NCBI GenBank assembly: GCA_022316685.1
Contig: JAKJHU010000036.1
Location: 5,808,036-5,872,035 of the forward strand
Origin: Progne subis subis
Taxonomy: Eukaryota; Chordata; Aves; Passeriformes; Hirundinidae
Length of the DNA: 64,000 bases
Direction of reading: 5' to 3'
The position numbers and the translations under genes are program-made. The notes below the pieces were generated by a model. That model was not told where the DNA came from. It made no database searches and saw only the letters and a list, made by a program, of their open reading frames with translations. Each line of letters begins with the position of its first letter. Positions within the stretch are counted from its first letter, which is position 1. Below, one piece after another: positions 1 through 11,539 of the stretch.

Positions 1-265
1 ATATTCTCTGTATGTAAATTTTTTTCCCATAGTAAATTTCCTAACCACTAAGCTATTTGATACGACAATATCACAGGTATCAATCACATCATCACTCAAT
101 TCTTTTTAAGTGGAACATGACAAAATAAGAGAAAATAATAATAAAAAAATAGACTAGAGAAAGGAAACACAAATTCTAAAAAATGTATAGCTCAAACAGT
201 TGGAGAGGGAAGCCCAGCATAATTTTCCTTGTGTTATGAGTGCTGTTGTTATATATCACATACAA

Positions 266-438
266 ATTGTTGCCTAGGGAAGCTGTTGATGCCACATCCC
301 TGGAAGTGTTCAAGGCCAGGCTGGATGTGGTATTGAGCAACCTGTTCTAGTGGTAGGTGTCCCTGTCCATGGCAGGAGAATTGGAACTAAGTGATCTTGA
401 AGGTTCCTTCCAACACAAAATATTCTATGATTTTATGA
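266..438 (+). mobile_element. CR1 LINE, 3'-terminal fragment
   Basis: This matches the 3' end of avian CR1 retrotransposons. It carries the usual phrases for a block ending in ccctggaagtgttcaaggcc, then gagcaacctgttctagtgg, then a 3' terminus with attctatga followed by a decayed second copy (ttttatga). The 5' side is truncated, which is normal for CR1. No coding capacity remains. The identification rests on recall of the CR1 consensus and I am confident of it. Confidence 0.9.
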
Positions 439-2981
439 GTTTATGAAAGTGATTTGGATACAAGACCAGGATATAAACTATTATTTTAAATCATATCATC
501 AATTGCTTCTCTTTCCACCCCAAAATAATTTGAATAATTTTTTTCACTAGAAAGAAAGTTAACACTTTGAAAAAGAAGAATGAAATATCTCACTGCAGGA
601 TAGTAGTCTCTAGCTAGAGGGTCATATGAAATTTGTAGATATCAAGTTGTCTCCATGCAGACTGAACTTTGATACAGTAGACTGGGTCAGGCTGATCTCC
701 TGTCCTATAGATGTGTATGTATGGTTGCATTTATATGAAACCAGTTTTTTAAAAGTTTCATGATTGCTGCCAATGCAAGAATCAGGAAGCCACTGTGTAA
801 CTGGAGAGCAAGCAGTCCAGAAGACCCTTGGAATGTATTGAGGATAATTTCTTAATTCATGTGATACAGCCTCACCAGATAATAAATGTTGTTAGCCTTG
901 TGCTTACCAACTGACAAGAACTAATTATCAAAAAGGTCTTCTGGAATGCTTGCAGGTTGCTGTGCTGCTTATTCAGATGTCAAGGGGTTGCTGTTCCCCA
1001 GGAGAATCAGAGTATGTAAGTGTGATTCATCCCACCAAGTTTCTGTGACAGTGAACTGAACCATCATAGCTTTCCAAGTGCACCATCACTTCCAGCTACC
1101 CCTGTCTACTATTACATCGGTATAAAGACACATCAGCTGCATTGCTGACTGCCTCACCTTCTGGGCAGAGCCTTTTGAAGAGCTGGAAGACATTCCTCAT
1201 TACTTTCATAGGTAACATCCAGCCTGTTGTTTGTCAGTACACAAGCATTACAGCTTGGGACCCTGTCCCTCAAATTTGTTAGCCTAAAGAAGTGTGAATC
1301 ACTGAGTAAGCCAATTTGCCAGCTAAGACTTTCCTTCCTCTTATATGTAGACATGTAGACCCAGGTGACATTATGGATTCAGAAAGTCCTGTTTATTTTG
1401 ATTGATAGTTTCTCTCCAGTGAGGCTCAAGGCAAAAATGCCTAAATAGACCATTGTATCTTTCTGCTTTAGTTTCAGTAAGTGAACTGAGGAGGATCAGA
1501 TTCCCTTCTCATGACTTTGTCTCTCCATGCGTGTTTTTTTCTCTAAGATTTTAGGGTTAAAATGGCATTAGATTCATTTACAGCCCTAAAATCTATGTTT
1601 CCAGTGAAATGTTTCATAGTACTTCCAGGACAAGTAATTCAAATGAGTAAAATAGGAAATGCTCTTTTGTAGTGTAGGAGGGAAGAGATCTAACAAAGAT
1701 GTCTAACTCGTATCCTTTATTTTAAGAATTCTGCAGAGCCTTAGTAAATATAAAAAAGTACAGAAAAAATAATAAGTTTAAAATACATATATCTGTTGAT
1801 TGCACTGCAAAATAACAGGCTACTTTGCTGTAATAATTTGCTCTCTATATCATAGGAATTCCTTTATCTTGATGTGCTATGCCTAGAAAGAGGCTTATGC
1901 TATCCCTCAGGGATTGTTTTTTACGATAACAGTTCTATACAATTTGTTTACTTCCTTGCAAACTCTTTGCAATTCGACAGACCTTTATTGATCTTCTTTC
2001 AATCAATTGACCACAGCCTTACAGAATAACACAAATAGTTGACATACTAATGAGAATTTCAGATCCTTTTCAAATGAATACTTGACCAGTCAGTGGAACT
2101 CTCAAAAACTTGTAACTTCATGACTAGCAGTAATGTCAGTCAATAAAAAGGTTATCTTTCAATGATGTTTGAAAGACAGAGACAAGAGGGATTGCTTAAG
2201 AGATACAAAGAGACAAATACATTCATTCTACATACAGACAGGGAGGCTGCTGGCCGCACAGATCATTTGAATCACATAACTTCTACTTTAAAGGTGCTCT
2301 TCCTCATGTATAAATCAAAATGAGTGGTTTCAGGGCACTGGAACATTTTAAAAGAAACTAAAAACCCCAAACATCCTTGCAAAAAACCCCCCAACTTTCT
2401 TTTCCTCTAAATGCTTAATTCCCTTATAACTGATGGTGCACGGCATGAATATTAAATTTGAACTAGCTGTATTCACATCTCTTCATAAAAGATTGCATTC
2501 AAATGTTTTAAAAGACATGACTTTTCTCTCCTATTCTTTGAGTTTATTTCTTTCCCATATTATTATATAGCCTAAAATATAAAAAATACTCTGGACTTAA
2601 TCCATACCTGCAGAACAGTATTAAAGGACAGAAAACAACTTGACTATATAACAGAAAAAAAAAAAAAAAAAAAATCAGCACAGTCCTCTTAGACTTACTT
2701 CTCTCAGCCTTTTTTTTTTTTTTTTTTTTTTTCCCTCCCCTAGAATACAGAGAATTTTTTAAATGTGCATTACTACAAACTTCCTTGAAAAAGAGAACTT
2801 GCTTGGAGCCATTAAGTAAGACAACATTTTCTTAAGCATAGATGGAAATCTAGTTCTTTCTTTTATGCTACAGTGTTTCAGTTTTGTGGAATTACATTTC
2901 TGACAACATATAGCATATTTGTAGGTATTGATTGATATTTGAATGTTCATTCAATTTAACTGAAAACTTATTTTTCAGAAG
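439..2981. other. AT-rich DNA, no gene seen
   Basis: I see no exon-like open frame, RNA gene or recognisable repeat body between the CR1 end and LTR C1. Open frames on either strand are under 70 codons and have no recognisable domain. The only structured element is a facing pair of A and T homopolymers near 2655-2732, listed separately. Confidence 0.6.
2655..2732. repeat. Facing A20 and T23 homopolymer tracts
   Basis: A run of about 20 A (2655-2674) is followed 35 bases later by a run of about 23 T (2710-2732). The two could pair as an inverted repeat. There is no tail-bearing retrocopy body on either side that I recognise. Confidence 0.8.
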
Positions 2982-2987
2982 AGTGTT

Positions 2988-3179
2988 TGTGTCTGGTTCC
3001 GTTCCCTCATCGGGCGGGAGCTGACCTCTGGCTAGCTCTGGTCAGCACAGCCAGAGATGTTCCCAGTCCGGGGGTCATGCAGGCTATTACCTGCTTGTGT
3101 CTGGTTCTGTTCTCGCTCCAGGCAGGAGATGACCTCCGTCTAGCTCGGGTCTGCACAGCCACAGAATGTTTCCAGTTCG
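2988..3179. repeat. Duplicated U5 terminus inside LTR C1
   Basis: Two alignable units, 2988-3070 and 3096-3179, both begin TGTGTCTGGTTC and both contain the gacctc, gctagctc/tctagctc and gcacagcc blocks. They are separated by a 25-bp spacer ending ttacctgct. Copy C2 has a single unit followed by a nearly identical spacer. The extra unit is therefore a change in C1 or its subfamily. Confidence 0.8.
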
Positions 3180-3279
3180 TTTCGGCTTCTCGGCCTAGCA
3201 GCTGTACCCAATAGTGTCGTGACAGTCAACAGCAGCAGAAGAGAAAAGGCTGGCTCTCAGCTTAGCAGGTTAAAAGATG

Positions 3280-3285
3280 TTTATT
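3280..3285 (-). promoter_or_regulatory. Poly(A) signal AATAAA of LTR C1
   Basis: The hexamer AATAAA is read on the minus strand, downstream of the TATA-like box at 3378-3385. The same signal sits at the equivalent place in C2 (23456-23461). In C3 it is ATTAAA (53408-53413). Confidence 0.6.
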
Positions 3286-3305
3286 AGCTCAAGAGTTGAG
3301 GAGCA

Positions 3306-3356
3306 GAGAGCTCTGAGCTGAGAGCTCCGAGCTGAGAGGCTGAGCGGCTGAGAGAG
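3306..3356. repeat. GAGCT-rich tandem array in the R segment of C1
   Basis: Imperfect repeats of about 14 bp (gagctctgagctga, gagctccgagctga, gaggctgagcggctga) fill the interval between the poly(A) signal and the TATA box. C2 has unrelated sequence here apart from the last 20 or so bases. Confidence 0.7.
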
Positions 3357-3377
3357 TTTGAATTTTCCTCCTCCGCC

Positions 3378-3385
3378 TTATAAGC
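3378..3385 (-). promoter_or_regulatory. TATA-like box of LTR C1
   Basis: On the minus strand the sequence reads GCTTATAAG after a C-rich stretch. Equivalent boxes occur in C2 (23582-23588) and C3 (53511-53517), which supports a functional core promoter in the ancestral LTR. No evidence of current activity can be read from sequence. Confidence 0.6.
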
Positions 3386-3893
3386 GGGGGAGGGGTTCCA
3401 GGGAGGCTACAACAAGACAACAAATCAGGGGATTCAGGGGGTAACAAGGTGTGCCCACCCCCAAGCCCTGGACCACTAAAATCCAGAGCTAAAGGAATTC
3501 CCCCCAGGGGGCCTATCACCTGAAGCCCTCTCCCTGAGATTTTGCAATCTGGGAGTGATAGACAGGCTGCCCCAGAGAGGGGGGGCTGGGGCAGAGGGGA
3601 TGTTACAAGTCATGTGAGGGGTGGGATGATTGACACAAAACATCCTATTATACAGACAACACAAAAGGGATACAGAATTGGGGATACAGTGAAATGAACC
3701 ATAACATAAACTTCTTATAAAAACCTAACAAAACAGTTCTGCACCACCACATGTGTTTAAGTAAAAAAAGTTATAAAATATTATCATTAAATGTCTTCAG
3801 CTATTTCAACCCTCTTGAAAAACAGATGATACAATCTGTAATTAACTCAGTCATAGTCCATATTTTAAAAGTTATGCATTTGCCACAACTATT

Positions 3894-4248
3894 AGGACCT
3901 GGAATGAAGGAAGGAGAAAGCAGCAGCAGAGACAACCTGTGATGAACTGACCATAACCCCATTCCCAGTCTCACTGTGCCACTGATGGGGAAGTAGAACC
4001 CAGGAAAGAGGGAGGGGTGGTAGTAATAAATTTTTAATATTTGTTTCACTTCTCATTATCCTCCTCTGATTTTGATTCAGGTAATTTCACTAATTCAAGT
4101 CTTTCCCATGATGTATTCAGTGAGTGATCTCTCACATGATCCTTAACTCATGAACTTTTGCTACATTTTCTGTCTGTCCAGCTGCAGAGGGGAATGATGG
4201 AGAGGTTTTAGTGAGTGCCTGGCATGCAGCCAGGATCAACCCACTACA
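3894..4248 (+). mobile_element. LTR fragment with R-U5, ERVL-like, 5' truncated
   Basis: The block resembles the downstream part of a common avian ERVL-type LTR. It contains gtgatgaactgacc, then aataaa at 4025-4030, then agtgatctctc, gtccagctg and a closing caacccactaca at 4248. The upstream U3 portion is missing; the sequence left of about 3894 does not look like LTR. No target duplication can be scored. It belongs to the same broad group as E1 and E2, whose plus-strand starts TGTAGTGG are the complement of this 3' end, so it lies in the opposite orientation to them. Confidence 0.75.
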
Positions 4249-5787
4249 CAGACCTGGGATAAAGTTCATCTTTCTTTCTCTATTGTTTTAATCCTTTGCA
4301 TACCTTAGTCATACACAAAGTATAGATTAATTACATACATTTAAATTTTTATAGATTTTTCTTCACACATGCTTCACTATCTAGTGGAGTCTAAATTTCT
4401 TCAGTCATTCATACCTCCAGATTGCCTATGTGTTGTTTCTTCAAATAGTGATGCTTTCTTGACCTTTTTCTAAAGCAGTTAAATCTCCCAGTTTTAATAC
4501 AAGACCAAGTAAAATATGTTGATTTCACCTGAACTGTATTTTGCATTTTCTTTTCTGCTGAATGTGAAATTAATAGCACAGATGATGTGAAATCCAAGAA
4601 TAAAATGCTTGACAGAAAGTGCTCCATAACCTGATGGATTTATGCACACTAAGGACTGAAAACCTTCAGCACACCTTGGGCCCAGTATCAGGTAGCATCT
4701 TTTCTTTCTACTGCTTCTGTTCCAGTGCTTCAAAACATCCATGATTTCTTGAGAGCAGTATCTTTTGTTTCTTCCTCCATCATTTACCACAAAGCAGCAG
4801 GAGTTCTCTTCTAAAGTGACACAAAAGAGAAAATGAAACAAAGCCTTACCAAACAGCTAAATCATTCCATATTCTTCCATATTGCCATAATGCTACTGAC
4901 TGAACAGGAGCACACCTTGTAAAGTTATTGCTAGACAGAAGAGGACAAGATTGCTGCCATTGTGGAGAGGACTTGACAATTTTAGAGAAGCTTAAGACCT
5001 GTGCTGAGAAAGCAGGAACCTGAGACAAACTCTATTTTGGAAAAGGAATCTGTGATTCATCAAATTCCTGCTGCTCAGCATGAGCTACAATTTCAAATCA
5101 TAAATTATACCTACTTTTAAAAGTATATTGCAGGTGTCTGCTACTTCTGCGCAATTCACTGGTGGGCATTTTTCAGATACTACAGAAAGAGACTTACTTT
5201 TGTAAAAGCTTAAGTTTTTCCTTTTGGTTTTTGCAACATCTGTAGGACATTTTCTCTGGTAAGGATGACAAAGAAGGATGGATATATATAGGAGACTGTA
5301 AATACAATTTAAGGAACAGACTTTACCATAAGATTTAGCTTTCCATTCCTTCTAAAGCCATTAGGGTTATGAAACATTCTTTTCTTCCCCCAGAACATAA
5401 GGGGTCAAAGAATAAGTTTTAGAGTCATACATAACAAAAAATATATCATCCTTATATATCGCTATGAACATTTTTCCATTTAGAATTAAAGGAGGCTTTG
5501 GAAGAATGACAAGGTAACCACAACAAAAATAGATTCATCACACTAAAAAAAGACAGAATGACAATGATAGTTGTATTGTAATTGTGAATCAGTTTATAAC
5601 AAGAAGGCTATTCTAAACAGGGTCTGGATGAAAAATGAGCTTTAAATAAGGAAATTCTCAGGAATTTGTAAGAAAGAAAATATAATAAAATGTATTAGCC
5701 AATACAGAGAATCAAAACGGATTGGAATAAAACTTGAAAATCAGATAGAACAGAAAGATATTTTAATGCAATAAAATTAATTCTACT

Positions 5788-5835
<48 letters not shown>

Positions 5836-8025
5836 TAGCTGATTAATATGTTTGGTTGAAATGTTCTTGCATTGCTACTTCCTGAAGCAATTTTTTTTTA
5901 CTACTTGAGACTGGTATTTTTGTAAAGAGTAAATTAACTTATCTCAGTACATGAAAACTGACCCAAGTTTTCACAGGCTGCACCAGAAGGAAAAAAATAA
6001 AGTGAACCAGGAAGTTTCTGAAGAAATACACTAATTTAATTTCTATCTTTAATCTTAACTATGTTCAGATTTTTCTTATTTCTGCTACTGTAAGAAAAAG
6101 ACATGAGATAATAAATTTTGAAGATATATGCCATGGTTTTGTTTAAATATTGTCGTTGAAATTCTACATACTCATGTGTGCCCTTACTTTTTTCATTAAC
6201 TAATTTTATAGGTAATTTAGAGCTCTCCATATTGTAGCTACAGGATGCTCTGAAAGATTGAACAGATCTTTAAATACAAACTGGTATGACTTTAAGCACA
6301 GTAAGTTAATTCAGAATCTCCTTAAGTAAATCAACATTCAATTTTATTAGAAGCCTATCACTTTCAACCTAATACATTATGCACATGTGTAGAAATTAAA
6401 TTCCTGTCAGATATCTGGTGATATTTAACTGGTCACTAATCCAAAACCTTTATATTAATGAAAATTCAGTTGAGTTGAAACTCAAGTCTTCTGTGATTAG
6501 AAAAGATAGTTTCCAGGCTATTTCAAGTTTTACACTAAGAAAAAAGTAATATAATGGCATAAACACGAAAAGGTTGTGTGCTCCAGTCTCTCTCTAATTA
6601 GTTTTAACTGAGGCTTTCAAAGAACGGTTATATCATTTCTTAAAATGAAACTCTACTATTTCAGGTTGAAGTAGTTATCTTTTTTCAATGCATTGTCACA
6701 ACACATATAAATTTGCTTTAAGTGATATTTTTATGTTAATAATAGTAATTTCAAAATAAGATTCTTCAGACTTAATCAATAGGAGCAATAATTATTCAAA
6801 AAACTGCTAGTCTAATATTGTGAAAAACTTGGGTTTAATTTTTTTCAAAACTCAATATAAATATATTGTCATCTGAGAAAATATATTTTAATAGTTAATT
6901 GAATTATATAATTTTTTGATAATAAAATGTTTTTTAAAAAAGAGAGGTTACAGCACTAAAAATCTCCTCTGCTTTATTGTGAGTCTTAACGTGAATATGT
7001 GTTGTTGGCTTTAACTTGTGCTCAAATGTATCAATAGAGCTGTGATAATAAATAAAAATAACTAAGAAATATAACTCTACAAGAATGTACCAAGAACATT
7101 CTCAGAACACAATGCAATTAACAAGCAAATATTCAATTACTTATTTTTACACAGCATAGGGAAACACAAAGTGCAACCTATGTGTCATAAGGTGGTTTTG
7201 TGCTTTTGTTTTGATATTGAAATTTAATTTTCTTTTTCAAAAGTAATAGTTTGATGTCTTCAATTTGAAAGAAAGCAAGTACTTCTAGCTACTTGAGTAT
7301 AAAATGAAAAATTACCAGCCATATAACATGCATCTCCAGGCTATTTTATGTGAAGAAAATGGGAATGAGATCTTTTTAAAGGTTAGTCTCTTTCTCTCAG
7401 GCAGATTAGATTTTAAGCACCCATGTATTTCTCATCTTTACTCTACTCTGTCTACAGTAGCCAAAGGCTGAGACTCCAGCTGGCTTTCTGTTTCTAAGAT
7501 GAGGCTGATCTTTGCTTCATCTTTTAACTGGTCTTCACTTCTGACAGCTGAAGTGAATATGAAAATGTTTACTAATTAGATATTTATTATTAAGAATTTG
7601 TTATTAGGATGACCACATTGTACTGGCCTTAAATCTCCAGAAATGCTTTGAGATTTTGGTTGTTCAATAGACTGAACCGATTCATAAACTGAGATGTTTC
7701 ACCTTCATTATTTGGGCTGCAAATTATCTCTACGAACAGAATTAAAGGTCAGAAATCTACAAAGGAGCCTTCACCGATTATCCTCTAGGTTTTTTTTTCC
7801 TGATTGCATTGCTACCTATTTCCCTTATAAGTGCCTGGACGTCTTGTTGGACATCTTGTCTGTTCATTAATGGTTCATTAGCATTCTTAGTGCTATATCC
7901 TGCAGGCTCTTTTTTAATGTGACTTTTGGCACGTCCAGAATTTAAAAAATCATAATCTCGACCTTCTCTACTGTAGCAGTTTTGGTTCAGCTAATTTGAG
8001 AGTTCCCAGCCAATGCACCAATTAA
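4249..8025. other. AT-rich DNA, no gene seen
   Basis: Nothing beyond simple sequence is recognisable. A 115-codon open frame on the minus strand (4494-4841) has no domain I recognise, no splice context and no compositional contrast, so I treat it as chance. The only clear feature is the T41 tract at 5790. Confidence 0.6.
5790..5830. repeat. T41 homopolymer
   Basis: An uninterrupted run of 41 T. There is no recognisable retrotransposon body on the complementary strand upstream of it. Confidence 0.9.
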
Positions 8026-9518
8026 TGTAGTGGGTCTAATGTTGGTTAAACGCCAATGAACCTACTAGAATTATTTAGTCTTTTTCTGCTGTGAGACAGG
8101 ATGAGAAGAACAAAGCATGCTCAAATTTTAAAGGGTATAAAGAAAATTTTATTTTTAAAACTTTAGTAAAACAAAATTGAAAGAAAAGAATAATAAGAAT
8201 CAGTATCAAACCTTCAGAACACTTCTCCTCCCCCTACAACCTTCTTTTCTTTCCCACTGACGACATACAGAGACAAAATTTGGGACTTAGGTCAGTTTAC
8301 TACATCTAAAATAGTCTTTCATCAGTTCTGTTAGGGAGAGAAGTCTCTTTTGCTATGTAATGGAGTCTTCTCCACAAGAAAACAGTTCTCCCATGGCTTC
8401 AATACTCACAAATAGCAGCTGCCCATAAATCTGAATTTGTGAAGTCCTTCCCATCTCATGCAACCTTCTCACAGCTGTGTTCAGAGGTCAGGTTAAACTC
8501 ATGGGGTACTATTTTAAGTATGAGCTGTTCAAAAGCAAAGGTTCTCTTATCTGTCTTTGAGATCATCTTCTCTGGGAACAGAGGTCTTCTTTCCCTGGGG
8601 ACAAACGATCTACACTCTCATCTCTCTCTCTGTTCAAGCTTCTCATGGGATCACAGCTACTTCAACATTTACTTGCTTCAGCACAAATGCTTTTGCTCAT
8701 GTCTATAACTTGAACATCCCTCCATGTTTTTTCCATTAATTAAAGGGATAGTCTAGTGTATCACAGCCCATCACCATTGCCTTACATCAGAATTTCAGTC
8801 CAAATCTAAGGCATCTGCTCCTTCTCCTCCCATCTGGGAATTGACTCCTTCTTTACTGATCTTGGTGTCTTCAAGTTGTTTCTCTACATGTCTTCACTCT
8901 GTCCTTTTCTCTCACTCGAGGGGGGATTAATGTTTTGAAAGTTTCATCTGTACAGTGAAAGAGTTAATACCTCACCCGAGGCTTGCGGTGGTTGTGATGG
9001 TTGACGGAGTCATGGAGATGGATTCAGGCCATGCTGGGGCTATGTCAGTATCTCAGGGGGTTCAACCAGAATGGCGGCAGCCGTTCTGGCTGCATGGCTG
9101 GTCTCAGGCCCATACTGCATTTAATTCCTGCAGCTGGGCAGCCTGTGAATGCAAGGGTTGGGGACCTGGCCGAGGGGCAAGATATTAACAGCTGCTGGTC
9201 CCAGCCTGGCCAGGATGGAGCCCAGCTGGCTCCCCAGGAAGGGGCCTGGCCCCTCAGCAGGATCCACCTGGCCCAGCCGCATGGAGGGGGCCAGGCCGGC
9301 CTGTTACCTGTTCCCAGGCTGGAAGAAGAAGAGCTCTCCCAGGTTTATTCATTTCTAACGTGTGTTCACAGGTTCATAAGGTGTCAATATTCAAAACCAG
9401 TCACTGATTTGTTCTGTCAGGCATGAAGTAAACTGTGAGCAGTTTCTCTTAGAAAAATAATTTCTGTGGCTGGCTTTTTCCCTCCTCACCAAATGTCAAC
9501 CAATGCAAAACCAGCACA
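8026..9518 (-). mobile_element. Solo LTR, family E copy 1 (E1), about 1.49 kb
   Basis: On the plus strand it begins TGTAGTGGG and ends near ccagcaca. It aligns block by block with E2 (28575-30050, 1476 bp): a gggagag-gagtctc block, ccacaag plus acagtct/acagttct, a cttcaatactcaca/cttccaatgtcaca block, and a GC-rich second half. AATAAA on the minus strand (8148-8153) lies 122 bp from the TG end, close to the 133 bp in E2, so the sense strand is minus. The flank attaa at the left is not repeated after the right end, so the right boundary or the duplication is uncertain. Open frames of up to 141 codons in the GC-rich half (9001-9426) are LTR sequence, not genes. Confidence 0.8.
8148..8153 (-). 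promoter_or_regulatory. Poly(A) signal AATAAA of LTR E1
   Basis: The minus-strand AATAAA sits at nearly the same offset from the element's end as that of E2 (28708-28713). This is the basis for orienting family E. Confidence 0.5.
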
Positions 9519-10866
9519 TCTACCTCAAAAATCTTTAAATAAATATGTTAATGTTTGGTCACAAGTGCGATTTTACAAAGACATAAACCATCCCCCACAA
9601 TCAACCCATGTAACCTTGGTAACATAAAAGACAGTCCAAGTCCTAGCCTGTATCCAAATTTCAGGCTTTTGTCTTTGACCAACATCTTAGCATTACACCT
9701 GAATTTGAGTTGCCTCCTGCTTGCTTGCTTCCTTCCTTCCTTTCTTTCTTCTTTCCTACTTCCTGATTTCCCATGTCTTGCTATTCTTTCATAAATGTTT
9801 GGAATCTGCTACGCTTCCTCACCCTGCATAATATTTAATGCATAATAATAGTCATAAAATGCTGACTTCTAGATCTGTAAAACTGTTCTTCTGCCATAAA
9901 GTGTGCCTATTGAAAAGTAAAACTGAATACTGTCCTCCTCTTATGTATCTGATATTTTCCACAGCATATATCATATCACTGATTCTGATACTGTCAATGA
10001 TGTTATGGCAGGAGATTTCTAGTGGGGCTCTACTGCCGAAAATGTTCTCAGCGCTTATATTAATCATTGAATAAATGTACACTTCATTAGGAAAACATAA
10101 AATATAGCAATTTATCAAGAATATAAGTATGAAACTTAAAAATAAATACAAATTAGGTTATACATATTGTACACACAATTCACATACATATATGTGCACA
10201 CACAAAATACCACGCACATAACCTATCAAATCAAATTTCTTTATAAAATGAGTGATTCAGAACCTTAACAAAATTAATTCAATCCAGAACCCACCTCTGA
10301 ATTTGGTGGTACATACCAAAGTAATTGGTCTGTGTATCTGGCTGCTTTTTCTGCAACTATCAGTAACCACTTATAACCCAACTGGTTAAAGTAGCCTTTT
10401 CACTGAACAGACCAAAACATATATCCCTATTTTTTGATATTTTACAAATAATTTAGCCATTGATCCTGCAGTCCCTCAAAATAACACTGATTAAGCAATT
10501 TCTGTAAGCTGCGTTTTATTATGATGAAGTATTTCTCCTATCAATGTTTCCAGAACAGTTAATTCCAGATCAATTAATGTTTAGCTTTGATGGTTGTGCT
10601 CATGTATGTCCTTTACTTAAATGATAAATTATCTTAGCTGCTTATGGTGAATTGCTTGGTCTTTGCCATTCTTGTATTCAGACAAATACCTAATCCAGAA
10701 ATGTTCCTGCTGCTTGTTACAGTTTCATGAAGATGTTCAGGATGTAATTTATCCTGGCCTGGTACTATGTCAGTTTTAATAGGTCTAATTTCCTAACTCC
10801 CTGCTTCATTGTGACCATAAAGACTTTTAACATTTCACTTGCTTCACCAGGAAAATTTATCCCAGG
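9519..10866. other. AT-rich DNA, no gene seen
   Basis: It contains a pyrimidine-rich (TTCC/TTTC) microsatellite at about 9717-9771 and a short CA/TA-rich patch near 10180-10210. Nothing else is recognised. Confidence 0.6.
9717..9771. repeat. Pyrimidine microsatellite (TTGC)n(TTCC)n(TTTC)n
   Basis: Short imperfect runs of ttgc, ttcc and tttc units follow directly on one another. Confidence 0.75.
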
Positions 10867-11070
10867 CTATGGAATATGACCTTCAAATTTTTTCATGCAT
10901 ACACTAGCAAAGGATTCATTCAGCCTCTTGGCAATATGAATCTCATTTGTCATTAACAACTCACTCTTGTCCTTCAATAGTTCATCTGACTCCTTGTCTG
11001 CCATCCAGACAGTATTGTAATTGTAACATTTTAATCCATTTATTAGTTTAGTCTTCATCATTGTTAGCAC
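10867..11070 (-). mobile_element. Old LINE fragment, probably CR1 pol linker
   Basis: A 67-codon minus-strand frame ends in IAKRLNESFASVCMKKFEG. This resembles the conserved LNxFFASVF segment that lies between the endonuclease and reverse-transcriptase domains of CR1-type ORF2 proteins. The preceding residues (SELLMTNEIH) fit the same region. There is no longer frame on either side, so it is a decayed fragment. A related LINE clade is possible. Confidence 0.5.
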
Positions 11071-11388
11071 TAAGAACCCTAGTTTCTGCTCTCAGTCTTT
11101 TTTTCTACAGACTCGTTTCAACTGTATTTTCATTCAACATTTTGAGAATACCTATTTTCTTGCACTGCTTTTTTCATATCTAATAAAAAACCTTATTTAT
11201 GTAATGTGTTTGCTTCATATAGCACCTCTCTTTATGACCTCTGCCTCTTTTCTATTTCCTTCTCTTTCTTCTTCCTTCCAATTTATCTATTTTATACAAG
11301 ACCATATGGATTTTCCAAATGAACAGAATAAAGTGTCAGATAATATTCTGGGTTTGTGTCATCTTATTCATGTCTATTTCTGGATTGA

Positions 11389-11539
11389 CTGATACCTCAG
11401 AGGGTCATGCTGCCATCCAGAGGGGCCTGGATTCGCTGGAGAAATGGGCTGAAAAGAATCTCATGAAAATCAACAAGGGGAATTGCAAAGTTCTGAACCT
11501 GGGAGGAGGAAAAACTTAAGGTGACAATTTATGCTGGGC
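11389..11539 (+). mobile_element. CR1 LINE, left part of a copy split by LTR A
   Basis: The sequence carries CR1 phrases from the 3' part of ORF2: agggtcatgctgccatccag, then gaaatgggctgaaaagaatc, tcatgaaaatcaacaag and aacctgggaggagg. It runs into the LTR at 11540. The remainder of the same copy resumes at 12065, so LTR A inserted into an existing CR1. Confidence 0.88.

Larger units (their letters stand above)
2988..3751 (-). mobile_element. Solo LTR, family C copy 1 (C1), ERVK-like 6-bp TSD
   Basis: The element runs from TGTGTCTGG to CACCACCACA on the plus strand (764 bp). Flanking hexamers are agtgtt (2982-2987) and tgtgtt (3752-3757), a 6-bp duplication with one mismatch. It is read on the minus strand because a TATA-like GCTTATAAG (3378-3385) lies about 95 bp upstream, in minus sense, of AATAAA (3280-3285). 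That gives U3, R and U5 in order. The terminal part of U5 is duplicated and the R segment is a GAGCT-rich tandem array. Copies C2 and C3 lie at 23.3 and 53.2 kb. No internal retroviral sequence follows, so it is a solo LTR. A 6-bp duplication is usual for beta-like (ERVK) elements; the class is inferred from that alone. Confidence 0.88.

Noticed and set aside
4494..4841. 115-codon minus-strand frame rich in Cys and aromatic residues
   Set aside because: No recognised domain, no splice signals at sensible places and composition like its surroundings.
9001..9426. 141-codon plus-strand open frame, the longest in the GC-rich part of 9 kb
   Set aside because: It lies wholly inside LTR E1, antisense to it; the frame is explained by GC-rich composition.
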